A DNA stretch of 34,050 nt, taken from positions 1 through 34,050 of the forward strand of contig JABMJD010000022.1 of the NCBI GenBank assembly GCA_013201395.1, written 5' to 3'. The notes under the pieces were generated by a model, which saw only the letters and a list, made by a program, of their open reading frames with translations, did no database searches and was not told where the DNA came from. The stretch comes from Candidatus Syntrophopropionicum ammoniitolerans (GTDB lineage: Bacteria; Bacillota; Desulfotomaculia; Desulfotomaculales; Pelotomaculaceae). The position numbers and the translations under genes are program-made. This document shows, in pieces, positions 1 through 9,056 of the stretch (positions are counted from its first letter, which is position 1; every line of letters begins with the position of its first letter).

Positions 1-299
1 CAATCTACTTCCAGTGCCTCTAAAATACGGGCTTCAACGAAGTGACCGATGCGAGCCTTAGCCATCACAGGAATCTTAACGGACTCCATAATATTTATAA
101 TTACAGTAGGATCAGCCATCCTGGCCACTCCCCCGGTAGCCCTAATATCCGCTGGAACCCGTTCCAAAGCCATTACAGCGCAAGCCCCTGCTTCTTCCGC
201 TATCCTAGCCTGTTCGGGGGTTGTGACATCCATAATCACTCCACCCTTTAACGCTTCAACAAGGCTTTTTTTTACAGCCCAGGTCCCTTTTTTATTCAC
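1..299 (-). CDS. pdxS: PdxS, pyridoxal 5'-phosphate synthase lyase subunit (5' part; gene runs off the left edge)
   Basis: Synthase subunit of the DXP-independent vitamin B6 pathway. It makes pyridoxal phosphate from ribose 5-phosphate, glyceraldehyde 3-phosphate and ammonia supplied by the glutaminase PdxT. The visible 99 codons encode the TIM-barrel N-terminus, with the family motifs [13 protein letters not shown] and [16 protein letters not shown]. Starting at the GTG at 299, Asp24 and Lys81 (in [10 protein letters not shown]) fall exactly at the positions of the catalytic residues in the Bacillus enzyme. That match and a GGGGG tract seven bases upstream fix the start. In related clostridia pdxT and serS commonly follow, but they would lie outside the window. 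A terminator at 386-408 separates it from the upstream transcript, so it probably has its own promoter; I could not identify one with confidence. Confidence 0.95.
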   Translation of the reverse strand, partial: MNKKGTWAVKKSLVEALKGGVIMDVTTPEQARIAEEAGACAVMALERVPADIRATGGVARMADPTVIINIMESVKIPVMAKARIGHFVEARILEALEVD

Positions 300-385
300 C
301 AAAATGCCCCCAATCAAGTCCTATTCAACTACCAGATCATTTTATAATAATTTATAGGCAAAAACAAGTAAATCAGTGGATATAC

Positions 386-408
386 AAAAAAAACGCCGAT
401 AAGACGTT
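386..408 (-). terminator. Rho-independent terminator between the small ORF and pdxS
   Basis: On the minus strand AACGTC and GGCGTT form a six-pair stem (one G-T pair) around a five-base loop, followed directly by eight T residues. It lies about 28 bases after the stop of the small ORF at 436-543 and would end transcripts coming from gyrA. Confidence 0.7.
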
Positions 409-435
409 AGTATAGCATACACGTTCATCTTTATT

Positions 436-543
436 CTATAAGGGGCTTAATAAAGTAAAGTGTTTTTTTAGAAGACCACCGGCGTTAAGTGATAAGGAAA
501 CGGCTAGGACAAGCATAACGAGCATTCTAAGCACCTTTTTAAT
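436..543 (-). CDS. Possible small hydrophobic basic peptide (35 codons)
   Basis: Not recognised. A good Shine-Dalgarno sequence (AAAGGAGG, 554-561) precedes an open frame that begins at an ATT codon ten bases downstream; the first conventional start in frame is a GTG at 534, nineteen bases away. The product would have two lysines, a hydrophobic run rich in Leu and Val (RMLVMLVLAVSLSL), then a short tail with another KK pair. This resembles a single-span membrane peptide or an uncleaved signal sequence. It sits between gyrA and a terminator, so it could be the last cistron of the gyrA transcript. With no homology evidence and an unusual start it may not be translated. Confidence 0.3.
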   Translation of the reverse strand: MKKVLRMLVMLVLAVSLSLNAGGLLKKHFTLLSPL

Positions 544-648
544 GTTATAACACCCTCCTTTAGGTGTTAAATAAATGATATTATCTGTCAAACTGCTTTA
601 CTTACTCCATCCACTGATCAATATCATTTGTTAAATAACATCCTGCCC

Positions 649-3078
649 CTATTCTTCGTCCGCATGCAACCCGGCTACCGCCACCACAGCATCTCCCCGA
701 TCAAGTTTCATCAAGGTAACACCCTGGGTAGCTCTACCGATTTTAGAGATATTCTCAGCACTGAACCTGATCGCTATCCCCTCAGCACTAACCATCATAA
801 TTTCCTCTTCGTTTTTAACTACCTGCACGGCTACAACCAGGCCATTTCTTTTATTCACCCTAATATTAATAACGCCCTTGCCGCCTCTTTTTTGGGCACG
901 ATATTCTGTAAGTAAGGTCCGCTTGCCAAATCCATTGGCGGTTACAGTAAGCAAATAAGCCCCAGGTTGCACAATTTCCATACCTATAACAACATCGTCG
1001 GCCCCCAGTCTGATTCCTATTACACCTCGGGTATTACGTCCCATCGGGCGTACCTGCTTTTCAGAAAAACGGATGGCCAATCCTTTTCTGGTGGCCAGCA
1101 CTACCTGCTCTTCCCCATCGGTAAGTTTCACATCAACAAGTTGATCTTCCTCTTTTAGGGAAATAGCTATAATGCCGTCCCGACGAGAGCTGTCGTACTG
1201 ATCAAGCAATGTCTTTTTAACTTGACCGCTTCGCGTTGCCATTAACAGGTACTGCCCTGTATCAAATTCCTTGACGGGAATTACAGCGGTTATTTTTTCA
1301 TCTCCGTCAATATAAAGCAGGTTAACGATCGCTGTCCCCCTGGCCTGCCGCCCCGCCTCAGGTATCTCATGGACCTTTAAGCGAAATACTCTGCCCTGGT
1401 TAGTAAAAAACAGGAAATAATGATGGGTTGTAGACACAAAGAGGTGCCGTACAAAATCCTCCGTTTTGGTACCCATAGCCATTACCCCCCGACCACCCCT
1501 GCGCTGGTTCCGGTAGGTGTCTAAGGGTATTCTTTTTATATAGCCCTGATTGGTTATTGTGATTACAACATCTTCTTCCGGGATCAAATCCTCGATTCCC
1601 ATTGCAATATTTTCATTCGTAATTAGGGTACGCCGTTTATCGGCATATTTTTTCTTAACAGCCAATAATTCTTTTTTAATAATACCAAGAACCTTTTGCT
1701 CACTTTTGAGAATATCACGCAGGTAAGCAATTCTAGCCAGAAGTTCGTTATACTCCTGCTCTAATTTCTCCAGTTCCAGGCCGGTCAACTGCCGCAATCG
1801 CATTTCAACAATGGCCTCTGCCTGTTTTTGCGAAAGAGTAAACCTCTCACGCAATGCCTTCCTGGCCTTATCTGCGGTACGGGAAGACCGGATTATTTTT
1901 ATTACCTCATCCAAGTAGCTAATGGCTATGCGCAGCCCTTCTAAAATATGAGCGCGGTCCTCGGCTTTCCTAAGTTCAAAACGGGTGCGTCTAACAATAA
2001 CATCCTTCTGGTGTTCCAGGTAATAAAATAAAACCTGTTTTAGATTCAACACCAGTGGTTGCCCCTCGACTAAAGCCAGCATAATCACACCAAAGCTGAC
2101 CTGCAGCTGAGTGTGTTTGTACAATTGATTAAGAACTACCCGGGGGTTAGCATCACGCCTCAATTCAATTCTTATGGCCATACCATGCCTATCCGATTCG
2201 TCCCGTAAATCAGTGATGCCTTCAATTCTTTTATCTTTGACCAGTTCGGCTATTTTCTCTATTAGCCTGGCCTTATTGACTTGGTAAGGTAATTCGCTAA
2301 CAATAATATGACTCCTACCATTGCCTGCTATTTCTATCGAGGCCCGGGCTCTTACTACAACAGTGCCTCTGCCGGTACTGTAGGCTCTCATAATACCTTC
2401 CCGGCCCATAATCTTACCACCGGTAGGAAAATCAGGTCCCTTGATCACAGTCATAATATCCTTGACTTCCACATCAGGGTTTTCAATCAGCATAACTACC
2501 CCATCAATTACCTCGCCTAAATTTTGCGGGGGTATATTGGTGGCCATGCCCACAGCTATACCTGCCGAGCCATTTACGAGTAGGTTCGGAATGCGACTGG
2601 GAAGAACAGTGGGCTCCTCTGTTTTTTCATCATAGTTGGGGATAAAGTCAACCGTATCTTTTTCTATATCTACCAACATCTCTGTGGCTATCCTGGCCAT
2701 CCGTGCTTCAGTATACCGCATGGCAGCAGCAGAATCGCCATCCACGGAGCCAAAGTTACCATGACCATCCACTAGCGGATAACGGCAAGCAAAATCCTGG
2801 GCCAACCTGACTATGGCATCATAAACGGCAGTATCACCGTGCGGGTGATATTTTGCCAGAACCTCACCAACAATAAAAGCAGACTTACGATGAGATTTGT
2901 CCGGTGTCAGGCCCAGGGAATGCATGGCATAGAGAATACGGCGATGTACAGGCTTTAAGCCATCCCTAACATCCGGCAGCGCCCTCCCCACAATAACACT
3001 CATGGCGTAATCAAGGTAAGAGTGCTTCATTTCTTCATTTATATCAATTGGAACCACTTTACCGGTAAAAGACGGCAA
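649..3078 (-). CDS. gyrA: DNA gyrase subunit A
   Basis: Breakage-reunion subunit of DNA gyrase; with GyrB it introduces negative supercoils ahead of the forks. Counting from the TTG at 3078 (809 residues), the catalytic tyrosine in AMRYTEARM is residue 122 and the quinolone-determining region is [12 protein letters not shown], with Thr83 and Asp87 in E. coli numbering. The GyrA box QRRGGRG opens the C-terminal beta-pinwheel, and further pinwheel repeats such as QKRGGKG follow. The frame is open to a GTG at 3093, but the Shine-Dalgarno GGAGG overlaps that GTG and lies seven bases before the TTG at 3078, so TTG is preferred. A consensus promoter lies just upstream (3111-3139). Thr rather than Ser at position 83 occurs naturally in other species and is not evidence of resistance. 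Confidence 0.97.
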   Translation of the reverse strand: MPSFTGKVVPIDINEEMKHSYLDYAMSVIVGRALPDVRDGLKPVHRRILYAMHSLGLTPDKSHRKSAFIVGEVLAKYHPHGDTAVYDAIVRLAQDFACRYPLVDGHGNFGSVDGDSAAAMRYTEARMARIATEMLVDIEKDTVDFIPNYDEKTEEPTVLPSRIPNLLVNGSAGIAVGMATNIPPQNLGEVIDGVVMLIENPDVEVKDIMTVIKGPDFPTGGKIMGREGIMRAYSTGRGTVVVRARASIEIAGNGRSHIIVSELPYQVNKARLIEKIAELVKDKRIEGITDLRDESDRHGMAIRIELRRDANPRVVLNQLYKHTQLQVSFGVIMLALVEGQPLVLNLKQVLFYYLEHQKDVIVRRTRFELRKAEDRAHILEGLRIAISYLDEVIKIIRSSRTADKARKALRERFTLSQKQAEAIVEMRLRQLTGLELEKLEQEYNELLARIAYLRDILKSEQKVLGIIKKELLAVKKKYADKRRTLITNENIAMGIEDLIPEEDVVITITNQGYIKRIPLDTYRNQRRGGRGVMAMGTKTEDFVRHLFVSTTHHYFLFFTNQGRVFRLKVHEIPEAGRQARGTAIVNLLYIDGDEKITAVIPVKEFDTGQYLLMATRSGQVKKTLLDQYDSSRRDGIIAISLKEEDQLVDVKLTDGEEQVVLATRKGLAIRFSEKQVRPMGRNTRGVIGIRLGADDVVIGMEIVQPGAYLLTVTANGFGKRTLLTEYRAQKRGGKGVINIRVNKRNGLVVAVQVVKNEEEIMMVSAEGIAIRFSAENISKIGRATQGVTLMKLDRGDAVVAVAGLHADEE

Positions 3079-3110
3079 ATTGGTCACCTCCACATAAAAC
3101 TACCAGGGGA

Positions 3111-3139
3111 ATTATACCAAATTTAAGGGCTAAATGCAA
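3111..3139 (-). promoter_or_regulatory. Sigma-A-type promoter of gyrA
   Basis: On the minus strand TTGCAT (3139-3134) and a perfect TATAAT (3116-3111) are separated by 17 bases. The TATAAT ends about 32 bases before the chosen gyrA start. gyrA therefore need not depend on transcription from gyrB. Confidence 0.75.
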
Positions 3140-3220
3140 TTTATCCTATTTCACCACGGGTTAAAGAGCAGGCTATCCAGCCCGCTCCATTTTTTTGGTA
3201 GAGATATTAACCTTTTTTAC

Positions 3221-3364
3221 TGCCCCAGGCGGCATGGCCCATAATAAGAGTATACACTACCCCGGGGTATCACTTCAAACCCCCGCAAATGTTGCCCCTA
3301 GGCCGCTCGGCAGTACTAGGCTCTCATTTTCACCCTTCAGGAGGTTGCCACAACCTGAAGGGTT
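3221..3364 (-). ncRNA. Candidate structured RNA upstream of gyrA (HEARO/omega-RNA-like layout)
   Basis: Read on the minus strand this segment folds into a compact set of helices. First is a long hairpin of CCCTTCAGG with CCTGAAGGG (3362-3354 with 3341-3333). Next, an eight-pair closing helix of AATGAGAG with CTCTTATT (3328-3321 with 3250-3243) encloses a CCTAG/CTAGG hairpin with inner GCC/GGC (3320-3297), a GCAA/TTGC hairpin (3295-3285) and a GGGGT/ACCCC hairpin (3283-3264). A TGCC/GGCA hairpin follows (3234-3221). There is no coding frame or poly-T tail. The size and multi-branched layout recall HEARO RNAs, the guide RNAs of IscB, and the first hairpin directly follows GTGA, as I recall for HEARO insertions. 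No iscB gene is nearby. The pairings are seen in the sequence; the class is an inference. A leader or riboswitch is less likely because the gyrA promoter lies downstream. Confidence 0.5.
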
Positions 3365-3594
3365 TCACACAATCAAACTGCCTCACCTCAAATCCTATCA
3401 TCACTTTTCTTTTTTTCTTATAGCTTTGTACGTACGAATTATTTTTCTACCTGTATTTCGGGGGACAAGTTTCAAACTCTGCCTGAACTTGCCCAATAAT
3501 GTCTGCGGCAAATGCCGCGAAATAACTATTATTTTTGTTTCCCCCAACTAAACACCCCCTTCACCCCATAACTTAGACTTCTTTTTAGATTTCC

Positions 3595-3888
3595 TTAAGG
3601 TCCCCTGATCACATGGCTGCCTGTTTGTATTAATATTGATGTCATGATTACAGTTGACCATTTAAGGTGTTCAATTACGGCACTAATCCTAAATATGATT
3701 TTTTCTTTAAAAAATAACTTTAATTCATTAAGTGCAACTGGTGCAGCTACCATAACATCCTGCAGAAAATGGATAGATTTTTCCGTAACAGCGCCGGCTA
3801 GAAAGGCCATTGTCAACAGTAGCGCCACCAACAGTAGTGATTTTGCTTTTTTTGTCTTTGTTGTTCTATAGACAGTGACTGTTTTCAT
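3595..3888 (-). CDS. Hypothetical small membrane or secreted protein (97 aa)
   Basis: Not recognised. The N-terminus is basic (residues 1-15, many Lys, Arg and Thr), followed by a strong hydrophobic segment at about residues 17-35 (KSLLLVALLLTMAFLAGAV). This is typical of an uncleaved signal anchor or signal peptide. The remainder is amphipathic with clusters of basic residues, including LKLFFKEKIIF, and a second weakly hydrophobic stretch near residues 78-88. The ATG at 3888 has an AAGGAG Shine-Dalgarno sequence upstream, somewhat far at 11-12 bases. It lies in the unusual gap between gyrB and gyrA on the same strand as both. No family function can be given; existence is moderately supported by the ribosome site and membrane-protein composition. 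Confidence 0.5.
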   Translation of the reverse strand: MKTVTVYRTTKTKKAKSLLLVALLLTMAFLAGAVTEKSIHFLQDVMVAAPVALNELKLFFKEKIIFRISAVIEHLKWSTVIMTSILIQTGSHVIRGP

Positions 3889-4024
3889 TTTCTTTCCCTC
3901 TCCTTTTGGTTACCCATTTAAGAAAGGCTTGTTTGCTAAAACAACGGAATCCGCTTTTTTATTATTTATTGGCTTTCAACCTCCCCCATTACAATTACAT
4001 ATGTTAGACCTAATCTTTATTCAA

Positions 4025-4195
4025 TTATCTATTACCGACTATAAACTGAGGGATATCCCCAGTACCGGACATTTTATGTAGCATCACCCCCCCAAGATGT
4101 ATGTTACATATTTTACCATGTGTTTTAATTTCAATGTTATCATATGGGTGCAAGTCCCCTGTGGTATCAAATATTAAATTTAACACCTTAATCAT
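4025..4195 (-). CDS. Hypothetical small protein (56 aa) between gyrB and gyrA
   Basis: Not recognised. An excellent Shine-Dalgarno sequence (CTGGAGG) sits seven bases before an ATG at 4195. The 56-codon frame ends in TAA at 4025. The product starts MIKVLNLIFDTTGDLHPYDN and is soluble-looking with mixed charge. It has one Cys, a central IKTHGKICNIHLGG stretch with His-Cys-His spacing, and no membrane segment. It follows the gyrB terminator by about 40 bases, so it must have a promoter overlapping that hairpin or rely on read-through. The ribosome site and absence of a competing frame make translation likely; function is unknown. Confidence 0.5.
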   Translation of the reverse strand: MIKVLNLIFDTTGDLHPYDNIEIKTHGKICNIHLGGVMLHKMSGTGDIPQFIVGNR

Positions 4196-4234
4196 CCCTA
4201 AACCTCCAGATTACTTGTCTCTAGTAATAAATAG

Positions 4235-4268
4235 AAAAAACCACTGTTCTAATAAAACAGTGGTTTTT
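4235..4268 (-). terminator. Terminator downstream of gyrB
   Basis: AACAGTGG and CCACTGTT form an eight-pair stem (plus-strand arms 4241-4248 and 4256-4263) with a seven-base loop, flanked by A and T runs that extend the pairing on both sides. On the minus strand six T residues follow. The flanking tracts make it potentially bidirectional. It starts about 35 bases after the gyrB stop. Confidence 0.85.
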
Positions 4269-4302
4269 ATTTCCTCCAGTATTAGGGCGGTGATATTTTG
4301 AC

Positions 4303-6216
<1,914 letters not shown>

Positions 6217-6280
6217 TTAGGAAACACTCCTTTGGATTCAAAAATCGATCTCATCCTTTTACTCAAGCAAACAAAGATTG

Positions 6281-6302
6281 AAAAACCTAAAACAGTTTAG
6301 GT
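6281..6302 (-). terminator. Probable AT-rich terminator after remB
   Basis: On the minus strand ACCTAAA and TTTAGGT form a seven-pair stem with a four-base loop followed by a short T run. It lies between the remB stop and gyrB. The stem is AT-rich, so termination may be partial. Confidence 0.45.
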
Positions 6303-6336
6303 ACTATATTCTGGATAATAAATCCACATAATAATA

Positions 6337-6585
6337 CTAGGGTGAAATAACTTTTTCAGATCTATGCTTTAATGTACTACATGAAATTGGCGACATATAT
6401 ATATTTCTAGTTGTCACTACAAAAGATTTTTCTGTGTTGTTTTCATAGTTATTTTTTATAAAACCTTCATCGGCGGCAATTTCCATAAATTCTTTAGTTG
6501 CTTCTGATTGCATAACCTGGATATCTAGAACAGCAATAATATCCTTCTTTTGGACCACGATGTTTCTCCCTAGATGTAAAAACAT
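6337..6585 (-). CDS. remB: RemB/YaaB-type regulator (DUF370 family)
   Basis: A small protein of the DUF370 family, whose Bacillus members RemA and RemB (YaaB) affect matrix genes. The N-terminus MFLHLGRNIVVQKKDIIAVLDI matches the conserved family start (short beta strand, HLG, then a basic stretch and VIAIxD-type strand). At 82 residues it is close to the Bacillus YaaB length. It keeps the Bacillus position between recF and gyrB. The ATG overlaps the end of recF, whose last codons provide the GAGGAG ribosome site, so the two are probably translationally coupled. Whether it has a matrix role in this organism is unknown. Confidence 0.85.
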   Translation of the reverse strand: MFLHLGRNIVVQKKDIIAVLDIQVMQSEATKEFMEIAADEGFIKNNYENNTEKSFVVTTRNIYMSPISCSTLKHRSEKVISP

Positions 6586-6586
6586 A

Positions 6587-7702
6587 CTATCTCTCCTCTA
6601 TATCAGCAATCTTGCCTGATCTTATGAAAAAATTTTTAGCTGTGAGATTGTTGTTAAATGCAATTCTTTCCTCACCGGTAGTGGTCACAAATGTCTGAAC
6701 CAAGCCTTCCACCCATTTTAAAAGAGCCATGCGCCTGTTTTTGTCAAGCTCAAAGAAAACATCGTCTAGAAGCAATATTGGGTATTCACCAATTTCTTTA
6801 TACCATTGCAAGATTTGAGAAATCTTTAACGTTAAAACTATGGTCCTTTGCTGGCCTTGGGAGCCATAGGTTTTAGCATCTTTACCGTTAATATAAAAAG
6901 AAAAATCATCCCTGTGCGGACCGATTAATGTTTGGGATCTTTTGATTTCTTCCTTTGCAATTTCTTGCAATTTCTTAGTAAACTGGTCGTATATATCATC
7001 TACTGAGGCCGGCATGTTAATTTTAAGTGTGGAAAGATATCTCACGTCCAGTTCCTCTTCAGCACTAGTTAAATCGTGATGAATTTCCCTGATCAATGGG
7101 CTTAGCAACCTAAATATTTCCATTCTTAAAAAAAGTAACTCTGCTCCATAACGGCAAAGTTGTGTATTCCATACCTGGAGCGTGGTAACTTCTTCCCTAT
7201 TTTCTTTTATTTCCTTTAGCATGTTGTTACGTTGTATCACTACTCTGTTATACTGCCCAAGTAAGTATCCATATCGTGGATAGAAAGAACCAAACTCCAT
7301 GTCCAAAAAACGTCGTCTTTCCAGTGGTGCCCCTTTAACCAAGGCCAGGTGTTCAGGTTTAAACATAACTACACCGGGCCATCCAAGGGGATGACCTTTG
7401 ATTAAAACGCCATTTACCTCTATTCTTTTTTTATGCGGCAGAAGTCTTATTTTTACTTCAACCTGTCTGGTATTAGTCTCAAACAGTGAGTTTACATACA
7501 AAAAATTCTTCTGCCAGGATATTATTTCACTTTCCTTTTGTGTACGAAATGATTTGCCAGTACAAGAAAGATAAATTGCCTCAAGCAGATTGGTCTTTCC
7601 CTGGGCATTGGAACCGCTAAAAATATTAAAAAACTCATTCGGTTCAACTATCTGATTGCTATAATTTCTTAAGTTTGCTATTTCCAAACGCTTGAGATAC
7701 AA
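6587..7702 (-). CDS. recF: RecF, DNA gap-repair ATPase
   Basis: SMC-like ATPase that, with RecO and RecR, loads RecA at single-strand gaps and stalled forks. Walker A is GSNAQGKTN (30-38), the ABC signature is in YGSQGQQRT and Walker B is LLLDDVFFELD near the C-terminus. The 371-residue length is typical. The start is a TTG at 7702 with GAGGAG nine bases upstream, inside the end of dnaN; only three bases separate it from the dnaN stop. The S4-domain gene yaaA, which lies between dnaN and recF in Bacillus, is absent. Confidence 0.96.
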   Translation of the reverse strand: MYLKRLEIANLRNYSNQIVEPNEFFNIFSGSNAQGKTNLLEAIYLSCTGKSFRTQKESEIISWQKNFLYVNSLFETNTRQVEVKIRLLPHKKRIEVNGVLIKGHPLGWPGVVMFKPEHLALVKGAPLERRRFLDMEFGSFYPRYGYLLGQYNRVVIQRNNMLKEIKENREEVTTLQVWNTQLCRYGAELLFLRMEIFRLLSPLIREIHHDLTSAEEELDVRYLSTLKINMPASVDDIYDQFTKKLQEIAKEEIKRSQTLIGPHRDDFSFYINGKDAKTYGSQGQQRTIVLTLKISQILQWYKEIGEYPILLLDDVFFELDKNRRMALLKWVEGLVQTFVTTTGEERIAFNNNLTAKNFFIRSGKIADIEER

Positions 7703-7705
7703 TCA

Positions 7706-8815
7706 TCAGCTCTCCTCACGCAACCGTACCGGAAGGAGTAGAGAAAGATATTCCATCTCTTCTACAGGTTTAATTATCACCGGGCTTAAAGGACCTGTAA
7801 ATTCCAAAACAACCTCATCTGTGCCAATTGCTTTCAAAGCATCATTTAAATATCTGGCATTAAAAGCAAACTGTAGACCTTCGCCTTCATGGTACACAGA
7901 CATTTCCTCCCGCATGCGGCCGGCCTCAGTATTAACTGACACAACAAGAATATTATTTTCTATACTGATTTTAATTATAGGGGCCCCTTCCCTGGTCAAC
8001 AGTGATGCTCTTTCCGACGCCTCAATTAGGTCGCGCGTTTTTAAACGAGTTTTGGATATATACTCACTTGGTATGACCTGCCGATAATTTGGAAAATTAC
8101 CTCCTATAAGCCTTGATATTAAGCAAATATTCTCAGTTTTAAAAATCACCTGATTTTCTGCTACTGTAATATCTAGCCTGTCTGATAAACCAGCTACTCT
8201 AGTTAGCTCATTAAGAGTTTTTCCCGGAATTATTAAATTTATATCTAAATCACCAATATCATCCAATAATATTTTACGCCAGGCTAAACGGTGGGTGTCC
8301 GTGGCAACTATATTAGCTGTACTATTGTTAATTTCAAAAAGTATCCCAGTGTATAACGGCCTATTTTCATCTCTGGCGGTAGCGAAAATTACCTGTGAAA
8401 TAACGTCTTTTAAGATCTCACCGGAAATAGTAAATTTTGTGTTATCAGCAGGTATGGTAAATTCGGGGAACTCCTCTACCGGATAACCATTTATGCTGGC
8501 CTCTGATTTGCCATATTGTATTATTACACTGCCATTTAAAGGATCCGATTTGAAAAAAATCTTCACATCAGGAAAACGCCTGGCCAGTTCAGTTATAACT
8601 CTTGCCGGTAGTACTGTTTTCCCTTGTTCACTCACCTCAGCAGGGAATGAACAACTTATACCGAGTTCAAGATCTGTGGCTGATATAGTTACACTTCCTT
8701 CACCTGTTTCGAACTTTATGCCACTTAGTATTGGCAGAGGATTTCTTAGTGAAACTGCTCTTTGCACAACCTGTATAGCATTAAGCAGTTCTTCCTTGGT
8801 GCTGGAAAAATGCAT
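7706..8815 (-). CDS. dnaN: DNA polymerase III beta subunit (sliding clamp)
   Basis: Ring-shaped processivity clamp that tethers the replicative polymerase and recruits repair and regulatory proteins. The 369-residue protein shows the three-repeat clamp fold: MHFSSTKEELLNAIQVVQRAV at the start, LPILSGIKFE in repeat 1, and a C-terminal ending PVRL after the central TREGAPIIKI region. The ATG at 8815 has GGAG nine bases upstream. It lies immediately downstream of oriC, with dnaA on the other side, and is followed by recF with near-zero spacing. Confidence 0.97.
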   Translation of the reverse strand: MHFSSTKEELLNAIQVVQRAVSLRNPLPILSGIKFETGEGSVTISATDLELGISCSFPAEVSEQGKTVLPARVITELARRFPDVKIFFKSDPLNGSVIIQYGKSEASINGYPVEEFPEFTIPADNTKFTISGEILKDVISQVIFATARDENRPLYTGILFEINNSTANIVATDTHRLAWRKILLDDIGDLDINLIIPGKTLNELTRVAGLSDRLDITVAENQVIFKTENICLISRLIGGNFPNYRQVIPSEYISKTRLKTRDLIEASERASLLTREGAPIIKISIENNILVVSVNTEAGRMREEMSVYHEGEGLQFAFNARYLNDALKAIGTDEVVLEFTGPLSPVIIKPVEEMEYLSLLLPVRLREES

Positions 8816-9056
8816 TTCTGAATACTCCTATCATTATTATTTATGGTTATGTTTATTAGATAGTAGTAGTAATAGAGGCTGTGATTATGTGTATAAGAGC
8901 CTGTAAGTGTTTGACCAGACGAGTCACAGCCTGTTTATAAGGCAAATATTAGAATAGCCGGTAAATAAAATGTAATAATTTGTCTAATGCTTATCCACAG
9001 GGATAGTAACAAATTTTACAACCTTTTTCAATAAGGATTTTTACACAATGTAGAAC
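8816..9056. other. oriC: Chromosomal replication origin (oriC), dnaA-dnaN intergenic part
   Basis: This gap has DnaA boxes on both strands. TTATCCACA (8991-8999) is a perfect consensus match, and TTATACACA on the minus strand (8896-8888) also fits TTATNCACA. Near matches are TTATAAACA on the minus strand (8940-8932) and TTTTACACA on the plus strand (9039-9047). A TAG-type trinucleotide array lies at 8857-8875, and AT-rich DNA at 8820-8860 is a plausible unwinding region. A 9-base inverted repeat, AGGCTGTGA/TCACAGCCT (8876-8884 and 8924-8932), brackets one DnaA box. The change of gene direction around dnaA and rpmH supports an origin here. Confidence 0.9.
8857..8896 (-). promoter_or_regulatory. 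Basal unwinding element: DnaA box, GC-rich spacer and DnaA-trio array
   Basis: On the minus strand a DnaA box (TTATACACA) is followed by a short GC-containing stretch. Its partner strand then reads, 3' to 5', GAT-AAT-GAT-GAT-GAT (plus strand TAGTAGTAGTAATAG, 8861-8875, with another TAG at 8857). This order and polarity match the DnaA-trio element described for Bacillus subtilis, onto which DnaA assembles to open the duplex. AT-rich DNA follows toward dnaN. Confidence 0.7.

Noticed and set aside
563-640. Repeated TGTTAAATAA and AAATGATATT/AATATCATTT sequences downstream of gyrA as a small mobile element
   Set aside because: The arms are short, AT-rich and imperfect, with no target duplication; chance similarity is likely.
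3165-3196. Plus-strand terminator-like hairpin with a T run
   Set aside because: No plus-strand gene lies upstream, and the plus-strand stem has an A-C mismatch; on the minus strand, where it pairs fully, no T tract follows.
3221-3364. Group II intron fragment as an explanation of the RNA upstream of gyrA
   Set aside because: No domain V-like hairpin and no reverse transcriptase frame is present.
3195-3551. 118-codon plus-strand frame upstream of gyrA
   Set aside because: It lies antisense to the structured RNA candidate, lacks a ribosome site and has a composition unlike a protein; it is better explained as chance.
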